In this document: one piece after another, positions 50,887 through 62,784 of the stretch
Layout of the letters: each line of letters begins with the position of its first letter
Position numbering within the stretch: position 1 is the stretch's first letter
DNA from: Tomocerus qinae
Lineage: Eukaryota > Arthropoda > Collembola > Entomobryomorpha > Tomoceridae
Direction of reading: 5' to 3'
Length of the DNA: 64,000 bases
Assembly (NCBI GenBank): GCA_020055645.1
Contig: CM034546.1
Location: 42,904,001-42,968,000, forward strand
The notes under the pieces: model-generated
Database searches by the model: none
What the model was told of the DNA's origin: nothing
Seen by the model: the letters and a program-made list of their open reading frames with translations, nothing else
Translations under genes and position numbers: made by a program

Positions 50887-51559
50887 TTATGGTTGTCATT
50901 ATTGTCAATACAGCATTAGGCATACACAGTAGTACAAGGCCGGTTGGCCGGTGAAGGGAATGGGAATGAACTCTGTCCGGCAAGATATAAGCAAATTAGT
51001 TCTATTGCTTGCTGGATTCTGGGAAAGGCTGAATGCAATTTAATTTGCATTCTGTCAATATATCGACAAATATAATGTTTAAAATAAATAAATATATATA
51101 TTATAGGCAGTAGAGGGCCTGCAGAAGTTATATAGAGAAAGTAAACGCTAAAGCCACGTACTGACAAAATGATTTCTCGCAAAGCTAGAAAAGCGGAAAA
51201 GAAATACATTAGTATCGCTAGCTTTGAGGTTGACGTCACTCTTTCCTGTCATTTGTTTGTATACCAGCAAACTAAAACTTACTACTAATATTAAAGAACT
51301 AGTGATCCCAGTGTTGTTATTAAATTCTACAAAAAAAGGTGTACAAACTTTTACAAAGGAATCTAGACTGCAATATAAAGTAGCTGCAGCTCTACTATAT
51401 AGATAGATAAGTTTATCTATACAGCCGAACCAGTTTGGATCAGAAGTTTTCACATGCTAATTAATATCATCTTTGCAAATAATTTGTATTCAATCACCAT
51501 TAATCATCTTATGTAGATTTTTATTATGGCTTCGATACCATAATATTAAAACACTCATT

Positions 51560-51790
51560 TTGAAGGGGCCAGGCGCATATTGCTTCTTTTGTATGAAACA
51601 TGCATACAATACGTATGCAGTTGATATGAAGAGGAGGTGCCCCAAAAGTGTTACAGTCAGGACATGCGTTTTGAGTTACACATAGGGAGGGGGTTTTCCA
51701 GGTTTTCCAGGCTTTCCTACCAGAAATGCATACATATATAGTCTATTAAATTTACTCATGTCTACGATTATAATATATATATTATTATTA
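51560..51790 (+). repeat. Dispersed repeat family, copy 2
   Basis: It aligns with 57660-57880 (same strand) and 21000-21290 (opposite strand): GGCGCATATTGCTTCTTTTG, GTTGATATGAAGAGGAGGTG, CATAGGGAGGGGGTTTT and TTTCCTACCAG. Its open frame (51473-51685) is incidental. Confidence 0.6.
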
Positions 51791-52620
51791 TTCTGTTTTG
51801 AAACTATTTATATCAAGGATATTTGCCTGTACGCAGTTTGAGTTTATAACGGTGAAATAAAGCACGGCTGCTTTTAAAATATTATAATATTCCAAACTAT
51901 TTATTTCTTTGCATGTGATACTTTCAGCTCTATTGCTAGTAATTGGTGATGTCGTTCGGTCTGTTCGAGTAAATAGTTTTGTATAAAGTAGAGGCGAGGA
52001 GCTTTAAAGTGTTATAATATTCTGCACAATTACGAATACGTCCACGTCAGCCAACATTCTGTGTGCCCTTTGTCTCCAGAATTTGTTTTCCTCTCCTTCA
52101 GCTTCTGCAACTCAATTTAACTCAATAATCAAATCAATTCTACACGACCCTTTAGTGATAGAATTAAATTCGATTTACTTTACTGCCAATAGGTTTGACT
52201 CACTTCAGACAACTGGCTTTATATGAAGGTGACATTAGTACTTCATACTGCTTCTACTATTCCAGACAAGAGTTTATTTTTCTGATGAACTCAATTTAGG
52301 TGAAAAAGAAATTCTTCCCTTAAGAAGGATACAACCGTTTGGTTTACTGTGTAGAACAAAAAAATTGGTATATATTCTATTTATACTATATGTATAACAA
52401 CCTTTAAGTGGATTTAGGTATTTTATAACCTTACAAGAAAATTAGGTAATTTTGATTCTCTGTGGCCTTATTTCTCTCCGTAATTCTGAACCGCGGTAAA
52501 AAGGATAGGATGCATTTGTTGGCTTGGCAGTTGTCAAATAAAGACTGATAGAAAATTAAAGAACCATTTGCTCAAATTCTGTGACTGTCGATAACATAGT
52601 ACCCATAACTTTTTGTGACA

Positions 52621-54525
52621 ATGGTTACAGCCATTTCTAAAATAATATTTTCATGGTATTTTAAATGGGGAAATTTTTGGGGAGCTGTGCCTTACCATTG
52701 GAGTTCAAACCGTCGTGGAAAATATTTAGAATGGTCTACAAACAAATGGGTCAAGTTGATGTGGTATCTTTTTGTATTCTACACGCATATTTATTGGTTC
52801 TACGCTTTGGCTAGAGCAGCATACGAGACATTTCATGGTAACAGCATTTCTGCGTGTATCAGCTACGTCTGGGCACTTGCAATTGCTCTTGCGGTGGTCA
52901 ATATCCATGTTATAATATTCAAGTGGGATAACATTGAAACACTAAACTTAATGATTAAAAACTTGTATAAATTGCGGAGTAAGTTACCAACTTAAATTTT
53001 TACTTATATTTATGTCATGAAATTGTATTATAAATTTCCAAATAATATTTTAACGCAAAAATGATAAAATCTCTTTATTAGATGAATATTTTAAAAAGGA
53101 ATATCTGCATAAAATTGAGAAAGTGGACGTACTCCTCTTACTGGGATTTTTGATTGTTGTCACGTATCCAATCATATTTGGAAGTGCAATATTCATAATA
53201 CCATTCAACTCGGCATTCATGACGTCACTACTTGATTCTACCGACTACAGCTATTTCTATTTCACACTTTTGGCGTCACTCCATATTTGGTTTGCTTTTT
53301 GCGGATTTGGATCGTCACTAATTCATGTTGCTGTTGCAATTATTTCCTGTCCTAACTTCAAAGTTTTCTTTGACGAATTGAGGTAATTTTAAACTTAACA
53401 AAATTTTATTATTTGAAACTAACAGATGATTTAATAGTAGTACTTCTCAAAAGCAGAAAGCTTTCTAGCAAAGATGAAACCCTGAGGTTTTAATTTTAAG
53501 CGACAGTAGGTATCACTAGTTAATTCTGTATAGTTAATAACAGCACTCAACCACTATGATGAATATTCATTTCAGTTTTTTTGATTCTAAATTCTAATCA
53601 AATTTGATTTAATTTTGCTTTAGATTAATACTAATATAAAGCATATCGTCTGTTTAATATTATAACGTAACACGCCATTTTATCATGGCTGCGACAATGT
53701 AACAAACCATCTCCTTATACAATGGTTTGTTACATTGTCGCAGCCAAGCACGTATCTGGAAATTTGTTCAAGGGGGGCGGAAGCAATAATTATACCAAAA
53801 ATAAGACATATTATTCGCGCAAAGCGCGAATGGCCTAAAGTTTTGCAATTTTAGGCCATGTTTGAAAAAAAAATTCTCTTTTTCTCAGATTTAGGCGGGC
53901 GCTGCGCTCCCTACTAAATACGTGCTTGGTCGCTGCCGTGATAAAATGGTTTGTTACTTTGTAGCACCAATGATAAAATGGCTTGTTACGTTGTAATATT
54001 AAGCAGACGATATACTAATTCCATTGTAGTTTTGGCAGAAAAATGTACCGGGCGGAAGATACATTTAGAGATTGGAAAAACATACCCCAAACGTATAGAT
54101 TATTGCAGTTAATCGTCCACGATGCCAATAGCTCGTACAACATTGCTTTTTTTGCATTCAACTTCAAGAGACAACTGTACTTGGCTAACTACTTACTCAT
54201 CCTGCACCATTCTCAGATTGATAATGCCGTTTTTGTACTGCTCTTGCTATGGGCTATCTTAATGTCTTTTGTCTGGTTGATATCTGGTCTCTTGACGATT
54301 TCGACGGTATTTGAATCATCACTCTTATGTATCGAGTCTTGGAATTACTATTCAGTTCTTCATGGTTCCAATGCCGAAAAGGACATTTTCAAGAAATTTT
54401 GTAAATCCTGTCAAACTTGTAAATTTTACATCGGGCGATTCACAATTATAAGAAAAAATAAAATAATAAAATTCGTATATTCCATTAGTTTAGGAACAAT
54501 GGAAGCAATTTTAACATTTGGTTGA
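52621..54525 (+). CDS. Gustatory-receptor-like 7TM protein GR2
   Basis: Three exons, 52621-52978, 53082-53382 and 54039-54525 (381 residues), with introns of phase 1 and phase 2 as in GR1. It starts MVTAISKIIFSW, then WGNFWGAVPYHWSS, followed by a series of hydrophobic helices, a loop KNIPQTYRLLQLIVHDANSS in exon 3 (GR1: NICHTYRCFQVLDTLTNS) and the C-terminal CKSCQTCKFYIGRF block. No signal peptide and no charged extracellular domain are present. It is a predicted chemoreceptor of the gustatory receptor superfamily, divergent, ligand unknown. Intron 2 (656 bases) carries a MITE nested in another MITE. The upstream in-frame GTG at 52615 is not needed. Confidence 0.75.
53643..54013. mobile_element. 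Palindromic MITE in GR2 intron 2, interrupted
   Basis: It is the second copy of the ATATCGTCTG family seen at 42637-42873. Left end ATATCGTCTGTTTAATATTA, right end TAATATTAAGCAGACGATAT. It is split by a hAT MITE at 53745-53928 and ends only 25 bases before exon 3. Confidence 0.88.
53745..53928. mobile_element. hAT-type MITE nested in palindromic MITE
   Basis: The ends are CAAGCACGTATCTGG and AAATACGTGCTTG, with flanking 8-mers GTCGCAGC (53737-53744) and GTCGCTGC (53929-53936), seven of eight identical. It is the same family as 38661-38831 and shares the TTCGCGCAAAGCGCGAA core. Confidence 0.88.
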
Positions 54526-55275
54526 GGCTCAGAACCTTTGTAATAGGTTTCACCGTGTAGACACTAAGAATCCTAGTAAACACCAATGTTTCAGTTTTAA
54601 AACTAATTATTAAACAAAGTAATATGTAGGTGGATATTAAAATTAGCATTTTAAAACCTTGATCTGTATCTTTCATGCATTTAACGAGAAAATTTTAATA
54701 TTTCAACTAGGTTGGACGAAAGTAAATTTATGTCGTATATATGTCGTGAAACGTAAACTGATGCAAGCGCATTGATTAATTCCGTATATTTGTATTTCAA
54801 TATGTTTGTATCCATAAGAAGGTCTACATATTTCAAAATCTTTCTAGCATACTGTGCGTGCTAGGTTTAAACTAGTTTAAGTATGATTTTAGTATTTAAG
54901 TAATGTAATCTAAATTAAGTATTATACTTGTAGCAATAAATTGTAGCAATTGATTTATTACACCTCTGATATTACCTAAGTATTGATATATAGGTATATG
55001 CACATGTTGCACTAATTAACTATTTAATTGTAAATCAGCTTTTCCTGTTTTATAACAAAAGCGTTTTCCTTCTAACACTACTTATTTAAACCATGAATAT
55101 TAATATATTGCAAAATAAAATATATTTTCTCGGATTTTACTAAAACTTGGACTTTTTTGATAAAAACCAGTGTAATGATATAATGAATTAATTGCCAATT
55201 TAAAAGAAAATTATTACTTTTATTATGATTATTATTTAGCTATAAAGTTTAAACAGAAAAATGTAACGTTATAGT

Positions 55276-55355
55276 TCCACTCCATACTGGCGGTCAAGGG
55301 TTCGAATCCTGTTAGTGGCTTGGTACATTGGTATATGGAGTGGGTTTTTCTCAAC
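55276..55355. repeat. B-box-bearing hairpin, possible SINE remnant
   Basis: GGTTCGAATCC at about 55300 is a perfect RNA polymerase III B box. It sits in a hairpin closed by CCACTCCATA and TATGGAGTGG. No A box or cloverleaf can be drawn upstream, so it is not a tRNA gene and may be part of a tRNA-derived repeat. Confidence 0.35.
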
Positions 55356-55849
55356 AGCTGTTAGTAGTTACATTACTAATATGCAATGGCTTTCTTACTC
55401 TTGACTTCTCAGATTTCTCAATCTCAATCAGAATTTCTCAGATCTGACTTGTCAGATATGAGAAATTCCCGTAATTGGGATGTACCTTAACAGTCTTCTG
55501 TTCTAACCGCTTCTGCTTCCTTTCCTATGCTCTGCCTTCCTATTCCTGCACTAACCACTTGGAGTGAGCACCCTTGATGAAATAAGGCAAGGTTCTGTTC
55601 TGAGGGGTAAACTCCAGCGATCTGCAGGTTCTCTAGTTGCCCTTCCTAACGAAACACTCCGGATGTGCCATTTGAGCCAAACTCAGAGTATAAACCCTTG
55701 CCCTTATAGAGTAAGTACATATAATATCCTTTGCTTATTATATTTATTACTTATGTATAGGCATACAGCAACCATTGGTTGAATTTATCAATTATTATTA
55801 CCATTTGTAATTCTAAATAAAGTCAGATTTTGAATATACTATAGTAGCC

Positions 55850-55893
55850 GGTCACAGGGCCCAGGCCCTGTTATAAATAAAGCTAGTGTATAT
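55850..55893. repeat. Repeat with CAGGGCCCAGGCCCTG core, copy 2
   Basis: It is the inverse of 8840-8888: CGGTCACAGGGCCCAGGCCCTG, then ATAAATAAAGCTAGTG. It lies 1.3 kb downstream of the GR2 stop; copy 1 lies 0.6 kb downstream of the GR1 stop. Confidence 0.65.
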
Positions 55894-55989
55894 TCCTTGC
55901 AAGATGGATAGAATGTATTTCAGAAACTTATTTCCGTCACCCACCTGGTGCGTGAGGGGAAGCAGTTTATTTGCTTGGTCGGATAAAAC

Positions 55990-56290
55990 AGAATAACACT
56001 TGGCAGCATAGGTGTAAGTTGTAGGTAAACATCCCATCCAATGCAAAAGATGGAACATCCAACCCCATCCATCCCATCATCACCAAACACACAAGAAAAG
56101 ATCAACATCTTATCCAGCCCACCACCAATATTCAAATAAAGTAATCCATCTAATATAGCCCATCCCCAGTTTCCAAATAAAGTACCATTACAGCCATCAC
56201 CAACACATCCCTTTCAGCCAATTCATACACATGGATGGGGATGTTGGGTATAATGGATGGATGGGATGCTTACATCTAAGCTTGGCAGTA
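55990..56290 (-). repeat. GGATGGGATG-rich repeat, copy 1
   Basis: It is rich in CCATCCATCCCATC words; the segment AAGTTGTAGGTAAACATCCC at about 56018 is inverted in 63305-63330 (GGATGTTTACCTACAACTT). The minus-strand frames here are by-products. Confidence 0.6.
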
Positions 56291-57659
56291 TGCGTAATGA
56301 TGAGTCAGAGTAACGTAAACTTAACATTAAACCCCAAGTCAAAAATGTGACCATAATGGGTGACCAGAGTAAGTGCCGATAGTCACAATAAAATTCCAAC
56401 ACAAAAATATTGGCCATTGGTCGTAATAAGCTAAAGTTTTAGAAAATTATGTTTTTTTGATTTGAACTAATTACATATACTACCGTTGTATAGTGTCAAT
56501 GCAAGGAAAATGTCAACTTCCATGACATTCATGACTATGACCAACGAAAATGGAATCACATTAAAGAAATATTCTATATTCATAAATATTCACCCACCTA
56601 AACTTTTTAAGGGCTACTTATACTCTTCCTAATCCTATCTTCATCACGATTTGTGACGTCATATTAGAAGTCATAATTTTATGATAATAAATCTCTTTAA
56701 CACATAAGTGGCAGATTCAAAACGTACACATTTAAAATAAAAAATAGTTTACCACTTCATCCCGCTCTGAATATTTTCTATTTAAGAATGGACGTAAAAC
56801 ATTTTTAACCTCCTATTAGCTTAAAACCATTTGCGAATTGAAAAAAATATAGTTTTAATATGAATAGCCAAATTTTAAACTTTCCTGCGTATAAAATAAG
56901 GTCACGGCACGGTATATTAAATTGAAAGAAAGAGTTTCAACTACCACGTCTCACAACAGTGACTTTCATAATTTTATCACCGCGCAAGCGTGTATGCGTA
57001 AAACCAAGTTCTATCTGGATGGAATTTAGCATCTTCAACAAATAAACCAAATTGTGTTGTTAATACATTTTGAAATAACGGTACGGTGGCCGAGAAATAA
57101 CATTCATAATTTCATAACATCCGTACACACAAACATACAACATACATACATTTCGATGACGTTTATTTTATAGAGTGACTATAGGCCACCAGAACTCCTA
57201 TTGAATTTCAAAAGATTTGCGCGTTTACATTTGTTGGTTTCATTTCAAAACATTCTAATATTCCATAGTGCAGTTCATTGCAGGGTTGCGGTATCCGGAT
57301 AGGGAGGTGTGGACAAATTAGATAAAATAGTTTTTGTTCACTGGAAAAACGATTTTTTCCGGATAAAATTAATTTCATCCGGACAAAACCAATTTCATAC
57401 GAACAAAACGCAACACTTATTCATTGATTAATGCCATATACATCGCATAATCACTTGCGCATTTTGTCTTTACCTACGGCATAAACGTAGAAACATACAT
57501 AAAAGTTTTTCCAAGTCTGTGGTTATATTATATAGTAACCCCCAGTACTGTTAGACCTTCATTATTGCTATTGGATTTTATACAAAAATTGAATCGCACA
57601 AAGAAATCTAGCGGTCAATAACAATTTATATTAGTATTATTACGCAACAACTCATTTCG

Positions 57660-57880
57660 TTGGTTTAGAGAAGGGGGGCATGCGCATTTTGCTTAAGGAA
57701 CGTGCATATATTACGTGTGCCGTTGATGGGAGGAGGAGATACCCAGAAGTGTTGCGTTCAGCGCTTACACATGCACATGTTTTACACTTGAGAGAGGGGG
57801 TTTTAGGTTACGTAATATATGCAGGTTTCCTAGGCTGTCGTACCAAGACATAGATAGTCAGGTATTAGTGCGATTATATT
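57660..57880 (+). repeat. Dispersed repeat family, copy 3
   Basis: It matches 51560-51790: GGGGCATGCGCATTTTGCTT, GTTGATGGGAGGAGGAG, GAGAGGGGGTTTTAGG, TTTCCTAGGCTGTCGTACCA. Confidence 0.6.
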
Positions 57881-58069
57881 ATAGAATACTAAGCTCCCAG
57901 TAATATTTGGCAAATTTAGAAAGGTAGGCGTCCACCAACCATTAGCAGAATTTATAAATAATTACAAAAAATCCACCACTGTCACAACAGAACACTTTTC
58001 ACGCAGATGAGATTGTTGACAATTATAGTCAATCAGGTAACTCATTTCGATGGAAGAGGAAGTGGGCAT

Positions 58070-58180
58070 GATGGCAAACTGTTGGCAATCCAACCTTGAC
58101 GAACGAACTTCATTTTGTAATGCATGGTAGTTTGATGGAATAGGACAAACGCTACTGCGATTACGCAATCTAAATATCTC
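58070..58180 (+). pseudogene. Last-exon relic of a B/C-type RTK
   Basis: From ATGGCAAACTGTTGGCAATC to CGCTACTGCGATTACG the sequence follows the final exon of RTK-B/C (CWQSNPDERPSF...EKYYCDYE) but with a frameshift near CATTTTGTAATG, a changed TAG and no upstream kinase exons. The downstream sequence continues in homology to the RTK-C 3' flank (TTGTGTTGTACTTATTGTCTGG) and then into RTK-D. Confidence 0.85.
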
Positions 58181-58741
58181 ACTGAACAAAAATGGACTAT
58201 AAAAGCATTAGAGCCATTTCTCGGTTTACCGTTCTTGTGTTGTACTTATTGTCTGGATATATATCATTAGTGATTTATCTAGCAACTAGATTAAATTTCA
58301 ATAGTTTAAATATTCTTTAAACTAGATTGTTTGAATTACATTATTACTACAATTTCAGTCAAAATCACCTGAAACAACAGTTACTATTACGAAATATTGT
58401 AATAGCAGGAATTTGCATTTATATGTTAATTATGCTAAGGCAGGAAGATATGGATAAACTTAAGCTTCAAAATTATTTCTATTTATAGCACAAATAACCC
58501 AATTTAATTTAATCAGCATATCAGACACAAAAAGCAAATATTTATTGTCGTAACGAGATTCGGGAAATAAAATGATAAAATTGACTTAGATTAGCAATAT
58601 TATTAATCTTTTATCGTGGTAAATATTAAAGATTCTGTGTTAATAACACACAACATATTATGTGGTTCACTCTCTCTGTTTAATTCTTTAACATTGCAGT
58701 TAGAATATTAATAGTTCTAAACTTTAACGTAAATCTTAAAA

Positions 58742-61700
58742 ATGTCTGGGTTTATTACTCTAGTTTTAATTTCGCTATTGAACATTGTCACAATTGTGAA
58801 TAATCAATTCTCAAGGGGAAGAGGCAACGTCCAGCTAACATATTTAAATACCACTACCAATTTGTCTCAACCAAAATATTTAGATAGTTGTAAACATTTA
58901 GATTTATTATAATTTCAATTAAACTGTTTTTAATTTTACAATTTATTGATATTTTATTGTAATGACAATGTTATTAAATTAATGCCACTTTTATTTTACA
59001 GCCAAAATTTTTTCGGTAAATTTGAATCCAACAATGCCTTCAGTAGTTAAAGGTAATTTCATCTTCTTAAAACTTTCATTAGCAATAAAACTCATCCATA
59101 CCATGAAAATAGCAACTGAAGCATAACATCTGCTTTTAACTCCAGAACCAGTGGCCATACCTTTGACATCAATGATTGAGATTCATGTGACAGGAAATGA
59201 AAATACCAGTATAGTTAATCTATACACGGAAAAGATGTTTCGAATTACATGTTCCGTAATCAAGCCGTTCAAATTTTTAAAATGGCAATTGGAACTTAAG
59301 AATGGAACCGTTGTCTGCGTCGATCATACTCTCAAAGAAACGGTACTCTGTCCCATTTATTCAAATAATGGTAATTACTAATAAAACAAATCTATTTGCT
59401 ATAGTTTTTTGAAAAATGGCCAATTCAAGAAAATTAGATTAATTTTCGCTCTTTGGCCAGAAAAAATAATTCATTAATAATAAATTGTAGTAGGTACAAA
59501 TTTAAATGCAAAAATGGTTGATAGAAAAGAAAATTGTTTCGGTTATTCCAATTTGTACTATTTCCGTATTAATTAGCTTTGAAATAATTATCTCATAAAA
59601 TCAAAGAGGCAACTAAAAATTGTTTTGTAAAATGCTGTCACCGCTGACCTGTCAATATACTTTTTAGAATTTGTTACTCTAACTGATGTAAAAGAAGATA
59701 CCAGTGAAATCAGTGCAATAGAAAGAAGATATAACAACCGTACCAGCTCAGTAATATTTCACGACGCCAATATTTCCAAATTAATTTGCATTGTTCCATT
59801 AATATGGGTCACTCTTACGACAAACATCACCGTCATAGGTTTCAAATTTTTTCAAACCAAAAACTAATATTTGAAGGACATCATACTTTCAATTTTAGAG
59901 GATATTTTAAGTTTAAGTTCAGTTTTAAGTATAACGATAGCTTGTAATTATGGAAAGTATGAGACACAAATAAACTAGGTGTCTGTTTTATTTAGAATCT
60001 GTTAAGCCGAAGATACACACAAGACATTCAGAATATGAAATTGACGAAACTGGTGGATATATTACATGCGATGTTACCGGATTCCCTTCTCCAGTTATTT
60101 CATGGACCAAGAACGGCAATGTATGGACAAATGACAATATTTTTCATTTTAAATATTGATTCAATTTGAAACTAATACATTTATAAAAAAAATGGCCAGA
60201 ATATACCTCAGGAAATAAGTATCAGTTCTGATAAAAGGACATTAACCTTTCCAAAGTTTGCTAGTAAACTGGGATTAGAAGGCAATTACGAATGCACTGC
60301 CGAAAATTTTATGGGTCATGATACATTTACATTTCATGTAACATTAACAACAGGCAACAATAACGGTATATTTGTGTTTAATTAAATCGCTGTCCTAGTA
60401 AATACGATTTGGGACAAATTAATTTTATTTCCCAAATCCAATTAATTTACTATTTATATATTACACAATTACACAGCACAATACCCTTCAGCACTCGTAT
60501 CAAAATTTGGAAACAAATTACTAATTTTCTTATGTTTTATGAATTCAGTAAATTCTCTGGAACGAAAATTAATTATAAGTATTCCCATAAGTGTGGCTGT
60601 TTTGATTACTTTAATAATTATCATGTACTGCCGCTATCGACGAGCAAAGGTAATAAAACAATATAACCCAATTTAAAATTATTGAAAATTTATCCATGTA
60701 TATGAAATTTTGTTGAACTATCATTGTAATACAAATTATACAAACGTCAAAGTTTAAGTGTTATTAAAATGCAAATAGAATTTTTTTAAATACGATTGAA
60801 TTGGAAATTAATCGCATAATTTCAGTTGTTTAATAATAATTTGGGAACAAATTAGAGAGCACTGGCCAAACTAACAAAAGAAGACGTTGATGAGTTTTTC
60901 AATGGAGCACCGATAAGCGATGTTGAAAATGAAGAAGAAAGGAATGTCGTTAATATTCCTTACAATATTGAATATGAAATTTCAAAGGAGAAAATGAAAA
61001 TTGGTTTTTACTAAATACTATTAATGTTTACTAAATTACCGGACAGGGCCGCAGCAAGGGGGAGGGCATGTGCCTTCCGCCTTCCCCGAATTTTATTTCT
61101 GACTGCGGCCCTGTAACCGCAAATTTGATTTTCAACAATTTTATTACATTTGGAATTATTTTGAATTTATTTGGAAAACTTATTAATAATTCGATATTTA
61201 TAGACAAAAGTCAGATTATAGGAAGTGGTGAATTTGGTCAAGTTTTGAAAGGACACATTGATGGAATTGCTGAAATCGTGGCATTCAAAACAACGAAGCC
61301 TGATTGTCCAATGGAAATGTTCAAAGCGTTGCTACTAGAATTGAAAACTATGGCCTGTATTGGATCCCATGCCAATATCGTCCGTCTAATCGGAGCCTGC
61401 ACTTCCCAAATTCGCGAGGGTTATTATTTCATTTCACACCAATTCAAAAATTAATGGAGTATCAAGAGAAATTAAGAACGTATTATTTTCTAGGAATTCT
61501 ATATATAGCAATGGAATTTTGTGAACTGGGGTCCTTAGAAGACTTTTTCGAGACAAACAGAATTCACTATTGCCATTCCTATGCCCTTTTTGAGACAGAC
61601 ACTTATCAAAGTATTTTCGCAATTGATAAATAACAATTGAACTAACTTTCTTAAAACTAAAGAAGATTTAAATTGTATAACTACTGCAAATTATTTGTTT

Positions 61701-62402
61701 TAGATTGCTACCATTCTGGGAGGTTTTCCTTTCAGTTTGGAGACTTAATTGTATGGTCTCAAGAAATTGCCATGGGAATGGAATTTCTAGCAGAGAGAAA
61801 GGTTTTGTTTACTTTTTCAAAGTTTCTAAAATTAGAGTTGTTAATTGAATTTAGCATAAAATCTTTTAAAAAATCTGTTTAGATAATCCATTCAGATTTG
61901 GCCACCAGAAATGTTTTGCTGGATGCGAAAAAGGTCGCAAAAATCACAGACTTTGGACTTTCTCGACGTTTGTATCAATACACAAACTATGTAAAAATGG
62001 GAGAAGAACCTTTGCCCTGGCGTTGGATGGCAATTGAATCGATCAAGTTTAATATTTTTTCCACAAAATCAGACGTTTGGTCATTTGGAGTCACTTTATG
62101 GGAAATATTTTCCCTTGGCAGTCTTCCCTACCCGGGTTTAAGTTGGAGTCTGGAATTTGGAAATCAACTTGAGTCAGGCCTCCGCAATGTACAACCCGAC
62201 CATGCGACGATTGAAATGTAATTATTGTTTCTACTCGCTAAACAAATATTACAGGGTTACTGCATAATTGTATAAGTTGTCAACTACTTATTATAGATAC
62301 GAAATAATGAAAAATTGTTGGCTGTCAAATCCAGATCAACGTCCTACATTTTTGGAATTGAAAAATGGATTGGTCGAATTTGAAAAATATTATTGTTCCT
62401 AA
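58742..62402 (+). CDS. RTK-D: Ig-domain receptor tyrosine kinase, non-RD (HSD)
   Basis: Thirteen exons: 58742-58886, 59002-59052, 59146-59370, 59668-59838, 59996-60120, 60200-60365, 60549-60649, 60856-61003, 61204-61419, 61494-61610, 61704-61801, 61883-62217, 62297-62402 (667 residues). The layout equals RTK-A, including the 51-base linker exon (LNPTMPSVVK; RTK-A: GRPTMPTVIK). It has a signal peptide, a first Ig-like module (FRITCSV...LKWQLEL), an I-set Ig (ITCDVTG...VISWTKN...GNYECTAENFMGHD), a membrane helix, juxtamembrane IPYNIEYEISKEKM and a kinase with GSGEFGQV, VAFK, DFG and DVWSFG. The catalytic loop is HSDLATRN (61889-61912). The juxtamembrane exon ends at a weak GTTTTT donor. Intron 8 carries a small element. 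Poly(A) signal at 62476-62481. A cell-surface kinase by architecture; ligand unknown. Confidence 0.87.
61044..61116. mobile_element. Short inverted-ended element in RTK-D intron 8
   Basis: ACAGGGCCGCAG at the left and CTGCGGCCCTGT at the right are nearly perfect inverse ends around a GC-rich core (GGGGGAGGGCATG, TTCCGCCTTCCCC). The CAGGG start again suggests a hAT-derived scrap. Its GC content stands out from the intron. Confidence 0.6.
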
Positions 62403-62784
62403 TACACTGTCACTATATATAAGGCCTTAAAGTGAACAATTAAAGAAGCTTAATGTTTTCGCCTTTAACAATTAAAATAAATTGGCAAATTTTGCGTCTA
62501 GAATGCGGTATGAAATCTTTGATTGATCGAATTACGTTTATTTATTGTGCTGTAATTAAATCTAGGCTAAAATACTGAAGAGTATTGCTTAATTATGTAG
62601 TTCAGCAATACAGCTTACTACATTTTAATAAATTAAGCGAAATAGTAAATAAATGCATTGCATAGTTTCGTAATATAGTTACACGACATTTAATCTAAAG
62701 TAGAATAAAAAGTAACATCAAAGTCAAGCCGTTTCTCAGACTAAACGTCTTTGTACAAAGAGGAGCCCAATGTAAACTGGTATA

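Larger units (their letters stand above)
49454..52620. other. Intergenic between RTK-C and GR2
   Basis: The first 540 bases are the RTK-C 3' flank, homologous to 58180-58500. A perfect 15-bp hairpin lies at 50850-50886. A dispersed-repeat copy is at 51560-51790. Minus-strand open frames at 50916-51453 and others show no domain. No gene is recognised. Confidence 0.5.
54526..58069. other. Intergenic between GR2 and the RTK relic
   Basis: No gene is recognised. It contains a short duplicate of the RTK-C flank (54825-54885 against 49735-49800), a tRNA-like B box (55284-55330), the CAGGGCCTGGGCCCTG repeat (55850-55893), a GGATGGGATG-rich stretch (55990-56290) and a dispersed-repeat copy (57660-57880). 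Confidence 0.5.

Noticed and set aside
50916..51453. Membrane-protein-like open frames on the minus strand
   Set aside because: Overlapping frames in AT-rich DNA give hydrophobic translations by chance; no homology to GR1, GR2 or the IR genes.
55284..55330. tRNA gene suggested by GGTTCGAATCC
   Set aside because: No acceptor, D or anticodon arm can be folded around the B box; the sequence is better explained by a larger hairpin or SINE scrap.
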